NCBI GenBank assembly: GCA_025765595.1
Contig: JAIVFH010000089.1
Span: forward strand, 1-64,000
Source: Obelidium mucronatum
Lineage: Eukaryota; Chytridiomycota; Chytridiomycetes; Chytridiales; Chytriomycetaceae
Direction: 5' to 3'
DNA length: 64,000 nucleotides
Part shown: in pieces, positions 46,558 to 56,328 of the stretch
Layout of the letters: each line of letters starts with the position of its first letter
Position numbering within the stretch: position 1 is the first letter of the stretch
Translations under genes and position numbers: made by a program
The notes under the pieces: model-generated
The model's input: only the letters and a program-made list of their open reading frames with translations
Database searches by the model: none
What the model was told of the DNA's origin: nothing

Positions 46558-48060
46558 GACTATTCATTGTGACTTTTGGCATGGCAGAAAGAGCAATACC
46601 TTTTTCGCGACGAGAAGTAAAAGACTTGTTTCGATTGCCGTACGTGATGGTTTCGGAACTTGAAGCTGTAGCAACCAATTTCTTTTGAGGATAAATTGGT
46701 CGATCGTCGTGTAAGCGTTTTGCCGAAGTCGGAGGGGGAAAACTTATACTGGTATCATAACGAGAAAGGTTCAATGCTGGTGCTTCGTTTTCATGCATCC
46801 AATTTGGGATGTACAAATTGTAGAAGTGATCCTTTTCCGGATGAGAGGGGGATAGGGGAAGGATTCCCTGGTGAATATACTCTTTGTTATCCTCTGTTGT
46901 AATTGATCCAAATTCGTCGAAGAAAACGGCATCTTTGATATCGACAATGCGGGTCATTGCCGTATTCCATTCTTGTCCTGACGAAATGGCAAACGGTTTT
47001 CCTTGGCAGTTGGCAAATTTTCGAAGGACGGCATCAATCGAAACTGGGAAATCTTTGACACGACTGTAAAGATCGTCGAAGTTGTCAAAAGAGCGTGTAG
47101 CAACAAACATTTCACATGAGGCAACTGATTTTCGAATGATAAGCTCAAGTTGAAGGGGGAATTGGAGAGCTCGAGTCAACGGTCGCAATTGGGCGAGGAT
47201 AGGCGCACCATATGGAGTGGACTTATGAAGATGGGGCAAAAGGGCAGGATATAACTTATTCCAGTCCCGATATTCTTGCAGACGGCTGAAAACACGACTA
47301 CGGCGCTCAGAATACGGAGGCACAAAACCACATCTGCTATGAGAGGGGAGTGAGGGTTGATGTACTGAGCAAAACCACGAAGAATGTCGAGCTTTTCATC
47401 TCTTTTCTTCACTACTAATGTAGTACCGTCTAGTTCAACTTCCGCCTCTCTTCGTGCACCACGCGACCTATGTTGATGGGCGTGGTGATGATGACGAGGG
47501 CGACGGGGGTGTTGATCAACGTCAGAATCGGTGGATATTCCATCCGGTGAAGGTGACCTGGGTGGAATGGGGAGCTCTGTGGTGCTGATTCCACCAAGAA
47601 CGCGACCAGAGGGGAGAGACACCTTAGGCCGTGGCAACTGCGACCCAACACCTCCCAAAATGGCTCCGGACGGAAGAGCATGGGTGGGAGAGCGTCCCAC
47701 CATATTGGCCGCATGAGTGGTGGGGTGGCGCGGGTCTGTTTGTTTTGATTGCTCAACTCGATTGGCACGGGTCATTGCTTCCTGCCAGTCCTGTTCCGAT
47801 TCAAGATCGTCTTGTTCCGTAAGAGTTAGATCTTCTGGGAGGTTCTGGCTAATGATGATGGCGGGTGTACGGGCGGCTTGTGCTGTATTTTGAGGGGCGT
47901 CCCCCAGAAAGCTGGATAAAGCCGGAGGGCATTTAACCGGAGCTTTAGCTCCCTGCAACAAGGGCATAATCTTCTTTGCGGATGGATGTGGATGTTGTTG
48001 GCTTTTCATCTCGCTGCTTGAGTGCGTTTCACAAGAAAAGAATAAAAGAATCCCTTTCAT
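46391..48060 (-). CDS. Gag-like protein of the DIRS-type element, split by a frameshift
   Basis: The first part starts at ATG 48060 (MKGILLFFSCETHSSSEMKS; an internal Met 17 codons on could be the true start) and is disordered, acidic and Pro/Ser-rich. Around 47,330-47,370 the coding signal moves to the minus-one frame, continuing CGFVPPYSERRSRVFSRLQE, EYRDWNKLYPALLPHLHK and a DIRS-type Gag core. It ends with a cysteine-histidine zinc-finger array (CYNFNYCSQPCKESPCPRHH, then CCHLCW) before the stop at 46391. The two frames overlap by about 150 bp, so one indel or a programmed -1 frameshift would join them. Both options are open. Confidence 0.7.
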
Positions 48061-48244
48061 TCCTGCACATCATTTCCCTGCAAACGCTTCGTTCCTCCTT
48101 CGTTTACATACAAAAAGACAGAAAATGCAACAAAATTTGGAACTTTGAAGCAGCAACAAATAAAACTATATAGTAAACCAAATTTTTGCTTACTTCAAGC
48201 AATAATAGAGTAGCATTAACTGCAGTTTAATCCCTACTTTGGCA
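48061..48244. other. Upstream flank of the DIRS-type element
   Basis: About 180 bp, A/T-rich, between the Gag start and the inverted repeat of the next element; probably the retrotransposon's 5' region. Confidence 0.4.
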
Positions 48245-48591
48245 TCATATTTGCTACTCTACAGTGATTTTCCGCTCTATTCTTCCACAAGTAAGGTAAC
48301 AGACTTGCGACTCTCAGACTTGTGACTATCAATTTCCATTGGCTTTTTTTACAGTTTCCGTAATGCCAGCCTTGATGTAACGTCTGGTGACCAGCCATAA
48401 GCCCTCACTGTAATGTTACAATCAACCAATTTTTCATGGGCTTTTTTTCAGAAACAAGCTGAGTGTCTCACCATCAGAATCATCTGAAATATCTACTTCC
48501 CCATTGTCACAAAGTTCATCTATCTTTTCACCTCCATCCCCACCATCTGGATTTAAATATTGTTTTAGTGATGGGTAATAGCTGGTCAAAG

Positions 48592-48626
<35 letters not shown>

Positions 48627-50110
48627 GCCAGAGTTGGTGCAAGTGGAACCCAACATTGGCAAGAGAAATAAAAATGAAATAGGATAAAATATGGGACTAT
48701 GCCGAAAATGCAAAGGGGGTTGTATTAACCTTATGATAAACAGAGCAGGAGGTTCTTTGCAAAGTGTGTGGCATCAGTCAGGTCTCCAGGTTGAAGGTTT
48801 CCCAAATACCAAGATAGAAGCCTGCTTGACACTCGCTTAGTTCCAAGAACAAACTCTTGGATGCTTTTGTGAGTAAGCAAAGTGGAGGATGATCTGAAGT
48901 GGTGGTTGCTGGCTTTGATCTTTTTGAAAACACCATCTTTGTAAAAGTGTCCAAAACCCAGGTTAATGCTGTAGCCGCTCTCCTGAGTATCAAATCTGCC
49001 ATGGGGCAAGGACATCATGATTAGTAACTGTGTTGAAGTTATTTGACAGAGAGGCCCTACAAATACTCCTGAAAAACAGGTTCTCCATTAGGGACAAGTC
49101 GAGATCCATTGAAGCTGAGATAGGAATCTTGTAATACTATGGCAGATGATGGTTTCTCTGGTTGTTCTGACATGGTTGCTGTTGGCTCCAATCTCTGGTC
49201 AATCTCGTAGATTTTCTTGCTAGTGGCAGAAAAAATCGAATCTGCCAAAATGCCTAACCCCAAAGACTCATGATAAGATTTGGCTTGTTTGACATCTTCT
49301 GGTTTTCCTCAAGATTTTAAATTTGGAAACAAAGAAGACAGCCTCTTTTAATTTTCTGGTAATCAAAATAGAAATTCTGACTCATAGCAAACACCCCTAA
49401 AAAGAAATTTTCTGCTAACAAGTGTTGCAATCCCACTAAGTCCTAATTTCTCTGGAGTAGAGTTGCAACCTGCACTGCGAAGAAGCAAAGCAACTGAGAG
49501 TATGTCTCTAGTGTGGTTAGCATTCATTTAAGGCAAATATAAACAGAGTGAATACCATTTAACAGGAACATGTTGAGAAAACAGATCCTTTTGTGAAACT
49601 CCTAAGCTCCATACCCCATACAAACATTTTCAACTTTCCCCTCAAGAAAAGATAATGAAACAGGATGGATGCTGGTGCTTGCTGATGCTTTTGTACTTGT
49701 AGTCATTTTGATGAAGTGATTTCCATAGCATTGCATATCAATAAATTTTTCATCCTTTGAAGCAGGAACAATGAAATCCATCGTCAGTGTTGCAGGATTT
49801 TGGACTTTAGTTCCAGAATTGGCCAGCATTGAACAATTGAAAATTCTTTGGCAAATCATGTACTGTTTGGATCCAGGGGGGTGGGATTCAGAGACTCAGC
49901 TTGTTTCTGAAAAAAAAGCCCGTGAAAAATTTGTTAGTTGTAACATTACAGTGAAGGCTTGTGGCTGCAGATGTGACGTTACATCAAGGCAGGTATTATG
50001 GAAACTTTACAAAATCAATAGTTATGTGTAGCCACAAGTCTGTTACCTTGATTCTGGAAGAATAAAGTGGAAAATAGAGTAGAAAATTTTTATAGTAGTT
50101 AATCTGTGGT
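48245..50110. mobile_element. Element with roughly 200-bp imperfect inverted ends
   Basis: Left end 48,245-48,468 (minus) and right end 49,893-50,110 (plus) are inverted copies: both carry GTAACATTACAGTGA, a CTTGTTTCTGAAAAAAAGCC-type stretch and, further out, CACAAGTCTG, GTTACCTT and GGAAGAATA. The interior of about 1.4 kb has only short minus-strand frames (48731-49018, 49057-49263, 49602-49859) that match no transposase I know. A third, shorter copy of the inner end lies at 56,158-56,268. This fits a non-autonomous DNA transposon or a foldback element. No target-site duplication was confirmed. Confidence 0.6.
48595..48624 (+). repeat. Poly(G) run of about 30
   Basis: An uninterrupted run of about 30 G on the plus strand inside the inverted-repeat element. 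It can form a G-quadruplex. Length is uncertain because homopolymers this long are error-prone. Confidence 0.85.
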
Positions 50111-50324
50111 CAAAAGTGGAGTTACCTGGGGTTCCTCCGCAGCTGTCCTAGTTTAACACCACTCTACTATCAAGACATTGTACTGCGATCTAACAACAAA
50201 ATACTTACCAGCTTAAAATTTATCCATGCCAATATGTTACTTGAAACCTGTGAAAGACAATATATAAATTTATTATCTGGTGTCAAATGATCATGTTTGA
50301 TTAATGTTTTTAATTCTGGGGACT

Positions 50325-53300
50325 TTATTTATTGCTGTTTCCAAGAATCTTCCTTCTAGATTTTGATATAACATTGGCGTCTGTTGCTTTCCGTTTCTGT
50401 GATTCGGATGGAGGTGTTGACACAGACACATTATGGGAGTATGCAATGGCAAGAGCACGGACATGAGGGATGTTTACCACATTTGATGATTCCGATAGAA
50501 TATTTGGTAATGGTGGAACAACACCAGATGGGTTTGGCGTTTGTAGGCATTGTGGAATGGGCAGTAAGTGCTCCTTTAGAAACGACGGAACTGGATACTC
50601 TTTTTCAATTTGAACGTTCCACTCGCCAAGTTTAGACGTTGATCCTTTTGAGATATATGTGCTGAGGCAAAATATAAGTTTTTCAGTTGCAAGGTAAGGC
50701 AAGGTCAATCAGTTGCAAGATCGCAAGATGAAGAAGAACTTACTTGTTTGCGTTATTTAAGCCAACAACAAAAGTTGAGCTTAAACTTTCATCAATAAGA
50801 AAGTCTTGAATAACACCAGCTTTGTTGCATGCAAGTTTTAGAAATTCTGTACAAGAGTTGTTAACCCGCCCTTGACCCCCCTTACGATCTGCAACTCGTG
50901 ACCAATTAAAGTGCTGAAAGAGTTTAGCCTACATCATATATTGTAGTAGCATAGGTGTACCTGCCCAACATAGTTTGACCAAATACCACTGTTGTTTCTG
51001 TGGTTCGACCAATACTCTCAGCTACAAGTAGTGGTAAAATAACCTGCCAAGGAAGTCCGCTGTACTTGCCACGACAAGGATCCTTGCGGAGATCTGCACC
51101 AAATACTTCATGAATCCAAGAAACCACCTTCCTTGCTGAAGCAATCTGTTCTTGGTCAGAGATTCCACGGCAATCAAGTGCATCATAAAAGTCACCAAGG
51201 ATTTTAGAGACTTTGGCTGCATCATGGAATCCCTTTGCTCTCAACTGTTCAGCAGTTTCTGGTAAAAACGCCTCATGGCCAAGCTTGACGTCCATAGGGT
51301 CCCTAGCAAACCACCCATCAAATATACACTGCAGTCCTGATCGCATATCCATAAAGTTGGAATCACATGCGCGACGTATAAAATTCTTGCAAATGAGATG
51401 GTCATAATCTGGATTTATGAACAGTTTTTTTGTGGCCTTCAAAGGGTGTGGAATTGGGCAGTACAGTTCAACATTGAGAGAAGTCCGAGAAACCAGGGTT
51501 TTACGATTTTTGGCCAAGTTAATGGTTTCCAGAATATGAAAATGTGCATCAGCAAGAAATGTAGAAAGTGGGGACCTTGTGATAAACTTTGAGTCAAGCT
51601 TGAGTTTTCCCTTCAGAACCAGCAGAGCAGACACAAATTCACTATTAGCACCCGTTTGCACTTGTTGTAAATCCAAGAAAAAAGAACCACAATCTTGAGC
51701 AAAGTTTGTCAGCTGGGATTTCCACTGGGTTTTGTGGAGCAATGGGTTTTGATAGCCACACCATTCAATAAGTTCCTCCATTTTAGGAGAAACTTGTCTG
51801 TTGCCATGTGCAGGAAGACAACTCCATGAAAGTTTTCTTGCTTTAACGGCTGAAGTAAACTCATTGTGAAAGAGGTAAATGTCACATATGTCCATCCTTA
51901 CAGGACCGGGATATGACTTGGTCAACCTCAACCAGGATATACAAGCAACAATTGAAGGCGGAGTAAGATTGTCAACAAGATGACAAAGTTTGACGTATTC
52001 TTGTAAAAGTCACAGATGTAGAAAAGTGGTAGAATGGCTTCTCAATAGGTGAAAAGCCAGTAGCACCTGTTTGTATTTGAGTGCGGGTAGCTTGAACCAG
52101 TGAACGATAAAGAGAGAAGCCTTCTCCTTTAATGGGCTCAGCAATCTGAGAAACGTGTTCCATATCAAATCTGATACATTGCACAATTTCACCAGATGCC
52201 TCAAGGAATCGGCGAATTATCTCCAGAAAGAGAGCAAAGGTATTTGATTTGGCATCTGTCTTTGAAATGGCACGGTGGCAAACAATTGTAGACTTGGCAC
52301 CAGTAGAATCAGCCAAAGCAACAGCAAGAACTTGGTCTGCTGGGGGCAGTTGCAATAGAGTCCAGTCCTGCTGAAGCTTGAGGGCATTCTTTAGAACAGC
52401 TTCCAGCACATTGCGCCAGTGAGAACTTGACGGAAATAGACTGGCTTCCCATTTGTTTAAATCATGGCAATAACAAGGCTGATTTTGAGGAATCACACAC
52501 AAGATAATCTCAAAAATATTCTCATCCAATTGAGCAACCAGTTCAGTGAGTGTTGATGATGTTTCTGTTGCATTCTTCAGAAATCCATTCCAAATGGCCA
52601 ATGTCTCCATAAGAATTGCAACACTTTTGGTTTTTTGGTGATTAATAGCTTTCAATTGCTCAGCCAGCATGGAGCCTCTTAAGTTCTCATCATTTGGTCC
52701 AGTATGTATGCTGAGATTGTCCTCTTCACAATCACTCTCACTACCACTACTACACTCATCCGTGCCACCAGTCTCATCTTCAACTCCTGGAATCGTAATC
52801 CCGGGAGCCAGGAGAAGATTTAACTTGCTCAACGTACATTGGAAGCATATCAATGAATTTTTGGAGACTTGGGGCAGACTCTATTCAGCGTTGGAAAAAA
52901 GTTTAGAGGAGGTACACTTTCAATGAAATACCTTGCATTTGTTGAATGTTTTGGTTATAGCCATCCGTGAGAATTTGTGGTTGCCTGGGTCGTGAATTGA
53001 AGTTGGATGGTCTTCAGGTCCAACATGACCCAGAACAAGAGCCATAAGCTTTGCAGCTACATTATTAATGCCAGCACAGAGTAACTTGGCTGGGCCCTAG
53101 TGGCTATGTATCCCTGCCATTTGATCATGGACTGTTTGAGATCTTTGTAAACAGGATCCTTCTCAATACTGCTGATATTCAATACACCAATAAACTTCGC
53201 TATTTGGACTCCAATACAGTTCTCACTATTGATACTGAAATGTGTTAGGGAAGTTGGTGTGGTTATTTAGAAGGCTCCTACTTGTAAACAGCAAAAACAG

Positions 53301-53933
53301 GCTCATTGACACAGAGTATGTTGTGATTGTATTGCAGATACAAATCTTTAACTCTGGTGCATCTAGACGCAGTTGGTGGCATGTGAAACGTTGGGCTGGT
53401 GGTGGCTGGATCTCTCACTATGTTTGGATATGGAAATCTTCCAATCCACCAAAGTGAGACCCACCCCCTGGTTTGGATCTATCGGCTACTTTAGAGACCA
53501 ACTTCAACAACTCCTTCTTGCTGGCAATGCCCTTGTTCAAGCTGCGCTTGTATGCATGAAAGTTGCCATCATCTTCTTCAAGCTGGTACTTGTCCACCCC
53601 ACAACTTGATCCAAGTGCTGATCCCTCGCAAAAGAATTCTCAGTTGCCGCAGCTGATATGATCCATTGTTGAAAGTAATCCCTTTGACCAAATGAAGTGT
53701 GAAGGCATTGAAGTTATATAGAGCAGTTTCTAGCTTGAGATCCCAAAGCTGCAATCAAAAGAAGGGGTGGGGTTGTGGTGGTTGTTGTTGGTGATTCCTA
53801 ACATCTGTGTTTTAAAGAAGTTGATGCATTTGGCATCCATTCCTGCAGGAGGTGCAAGAAGAGCCACTATACTTCTTGATTTGCTGGTTCGTGGCAGTAC
53901 ATCATCTTGCAGATTCCACTTCAGAGTCGCCAT
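50325..53933 (-). CDS. Unrecognised multi-exon accessory gene, possibly degraded at its 5' end
   Basis: Two long frames (52853-51972 and 51931-50924) and shorter ones up- and downstream look like exons of one gene. Joins that keep the frame: about 53,155/53,097 (SSIEKDP to GPAKLLCAGINNVAAKLM), 52,935/52,880 (TFNKCK to SLPQVSKNSLICF), a 60-bp GTATTT...GTAG intron near 50,989-50,924 (TETTV to AKLFQHFNWSRVADRKGGQ) and GTAAGT near 50,743 (NNAN to NTYISKGSTSKLGEWN). The body of about 650 residues contains ADSTGAKSTIVCHRAISKTD, DMEHVSQIAEPIKGEGFSLY, YDHLICKNFIRRACDSNF and GLPWQVILPLLVAESIGRT. The C-terminus is basic and Ser-rich (SESQKRKATDANVISKSRRK). I recognise no domain. Upstream of 53,450 frames change (near 53,600), so the 5' end at ATG 53933 is unsure. 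It may be cargo of a mobile element. Confidence 0.5.
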
Positions 53934-55797
53934 GTGATAGAACTGGGTGTGGAGGACAGGCTAGGACACCAATTCCTTGCCATCAACAGCCTTTTCAGCA
54001 TCCAGCATCCAGGAATACATCTTGACTCCAACTTTTGCAAGCTCCATGTTTTGGAATAAAGTTTAAGAACTCTCTCCAAAATCTCCCTAGTGTCCACAAC
54101 AATGGTGAAACAATCACCATTTACAAAGGAGCAACTGTATCCTTTTGCAGGATGTGGTGGTCAAGACTGGGGTTGTTGGCTTGCAGAACAATATCACAAA
54201 CCGCTGAGAACATGTCCGCATCAGAGTCCCAACAGCCAAAACACTCAAAAATCAATGTATTTGCTTCAGCAAAGGCCAATGGCAGAACATCCCTCCACAG
54301 TCCTTAAAGTTTTGCTTTGCCAGTATGGCACTCCTCAAAGGGGCAAATCTTTGCCTTGTCAACTTTTAGTTCAAAATTTATGGTATTGATGCACAACCGT
54401 TTGAGAAGCTGTATATTCTTTTAGAGATGGGTCAGTTTTATGAAGGGGAAACATGTGAAAATAAATCAAACCTCGTCTTTCTGCATTGGGATCAGGAGAA
54501 CCAGTTGAATTATCGATAGTCTTGGCTTGCTTCTGAAGGTATGATAATGTCCAGAGATTAGTAGGAAGACAAGGGGAAGACAAAACAACCTTGGCCTCGG
54601 CAGACCCAATACCACTAGAAGTTTTTTGTTAAGCAGTAGATTTTGCACTTGGATTGGTGGGTTTAGGATGCGGTTGTGCTGGTGGTTGTCTGCGTGAACT
54701 TCGCGGCGTGCAAAGATTTGGTAAGATTTTTACAGGTTTTTTTGTTGTCAAATCAAGTTTTGTTACATTTCAATTTCAGGGAGGCAATCACTAAATGCCA
54801 CTCACCACAAGAAACATTGCAGCAAAGTCAACAAGCGCTCAGAACTCAAAATCAATTATTCCGGTTCAAGCTGAACCAGTTTGTAAACATAGATTGAGTT
54901 TGATGCCAATTGGATAAAGTTTACAACACTAGGCATAGAAATAAAATATTTGTTTTGAACCTGCAAATATCCAGGAAAACCAAAGCATGACAATTGCATG
55001 AACATTTGCGTCCTTTTGTTCCTCCACACCACCACCACACCCTTCTAAAGTAATTTTTCATCTATCTAACAAAGAATTAATCTTTGATACCATTATAGAG
55101 TAAGATCTGATTTGCTCTATGGTCATTTTAGCCACCAGCCAGGAATTTCTGCTTTTGCCAAGTAGAACAGCTTTAGTTTTGTCAAATGTTTGGAGTTTTG
55201 CTGACAGTGAGGTCTCTTGACAAATTGCTAGACAAATTGCATCAGTGAATAAATATCTTTTGGTTGCATACTGTACCCAAAAACGTATGGACATTTTAAG
55301 TTTTGGCAAGTCATTTCCTTCCATGAAAACTGATACTATGTCCAAGCCAACTCCAAATTTCACTCAAGATCCCAGTTGTGCTGCTGAAATCCAAACTCTA
55401 TCTTGATTTTGAAGGATCTAACAGCCTGCAGCAACCAAGCCCAAAAACCTGTTAGGCACATACTCATTTCCCCTTGTTGCAAATGTTTCAGGGACAAAGC
55501 ATTTCTCATTTGCCAGCCAGTACCCCATGCCAGCTTATATATCTTGTTGTTTCCTACCATTTTCAAGTGTATCATAGGCGTAAAAATTGTCAATACATTT
55601 TTGGGAAACTATTAGATCTCAAAAAAGGATTTTTGGTGCCAGTTGCTCTTTGAATGCCTTGCTTCATCAGATCGTGCTTGCTTTGACATGCACACAGTGT
55701 AGCAATGCCATCCAAAACTGAGTCTTTATCCACATTTAAAAAATTACAAATTCTTCACAGCTGTTAAACAAAATTCATGACCCACATTTTTTAATGA
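53934..55797. other. Unassigned spacer with a dispersed-repeat copy
   Basis: Contains the 54,031-54,100 repeat and short frames on both strands (minus 54371-54583, minus 55058-55363, minus 55360-55593) that match nothing I know. The minus frames 55593-55058 could be two exons of one degraded gene (VGLDIVSVFMEGNDLPKLKM). Confidence 0.5.
54031..54100 (+). repeat. Second copy of the retrotransposon 66-bp block
   Basis: Begins TTGCAAGCTCCATGTTTTGG and ends CCCTAGTGTCCACAAC; nearly identical to the minus strand of 43,945-44,011. The sequence on both sides is unrelated to the retrotransposon. Confidence 0.8.
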
Positions 55798-56328
55798 ATG
55801 TGTATTGCATTGAAAAAATGTGACCCACTTGTTTCGATGCACGTTTTTCCACCAAAAATGAGTTCAAGAGCCAAACAGTTCATTGCCCAGCGTCAAGCCA
55901 GGGCCTCAGCTGCAGCTCCCACAATCACAATACACCCCTATGCTCCTTCATCAGCATCAAACTCCTCTCAACCTGCTGTTGAAACCATCCAACAACAAGA
56001 AAAGAGGGAGAGATCCAAGAGAAGCAGCCTCAGATGCACGCATTGTTATGAACACTGGCACTTTCTCTCCTTTGAAAGAGAAGAGAGTGGATTCACTTCA
56101 CAGGTTGCTTTTGATTTATTTCAACAAAACACACTAATCCTAATTCAGGGGGCGTGGGACTCAGACGCTTGGCTTACTTCTAAAAAAGCCTGTAAAAAAA
56201 TTGTTAGCTGTAACATTACAGTGAAGGCTTGTGGCACGTTACATCAAGGCAGACACTACGGACTCTTCCATGGCAATGGATGGCCACAAACAAAGAATGG
56301 AATAACTCACTTGGAAAAGGTGGGCTAA
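55798..56328 (+). CDS. Unknown ORF carrying a copy of the inverted-end repeat
   Basis: 176 codons from ATG 55798; an internal ATG at 55858 (MSSRAKQFIAQRQARASAAA) is also plausible. The first half is Ala/Ser/Pro-rich and then basic (QQQEKRERSKRSSL), followed by CTHCYEHWHFLSF, a possible half zinc finger. The second half (TSKKACKKIVSCNITVKACG) is encoded by the repeat also found at 48,354-48,468 and 49,893-50,006. All three copies translate to a similar peptide, so the repeat may once have been coding. Expression is not shown. Confidence 0.4.
   Translation: MCIALKKCDPLVSMHVFPPKMSSRAKQFIAQRQARASAAAPTITIHPYAPSSASNSSQPAVETIQQQEKRERSKRSSLRCTHCYEHWHFLSFEREESGFTSQVAFDLFQQNTLILIQGAWDSDAWLTSKKACKKIVSCNITVKACGTLHQGRHYGLFHGNGWPQTKNGITHLEKVG
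56158..56268 (+). repeat. Third copy of the inverted-end repeat
   Basis: Shares TTGTTAGCTGTAACATTACA and GTTACATCAAGGCAG with the right end of the element at 49,893-50,006, with a short deletion. No matching inverted partner was found nearby. Confidence 0.7.

Larger units (their letters stand above)
42989..48060 (-). mobile_element. DIRS-type tyrosine-recombinase retrotransposon
   Basis: Three overlapping or adjacent frames in the order Gag (48060-46391), reverse transcriptase-RNase H (46557-44344) and tyrosine recombinase (43954-42989) define the DIRS order of retrotransposons, which integrate by a recombinase rather than an integrase. No methyltransferase domain is seen, which is closer to the Ngaro group. 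Split direct or inverted terminal repeats were looked for by eye and not found. Limits given are those of the coding frames only. Confidence 0.85.

Noticed and set aside
48463..48687. Small plus-strand ORF with a Gly run
   Set aside because: The Gly run is just the poly(G) tract; nothing else in it looks coding.
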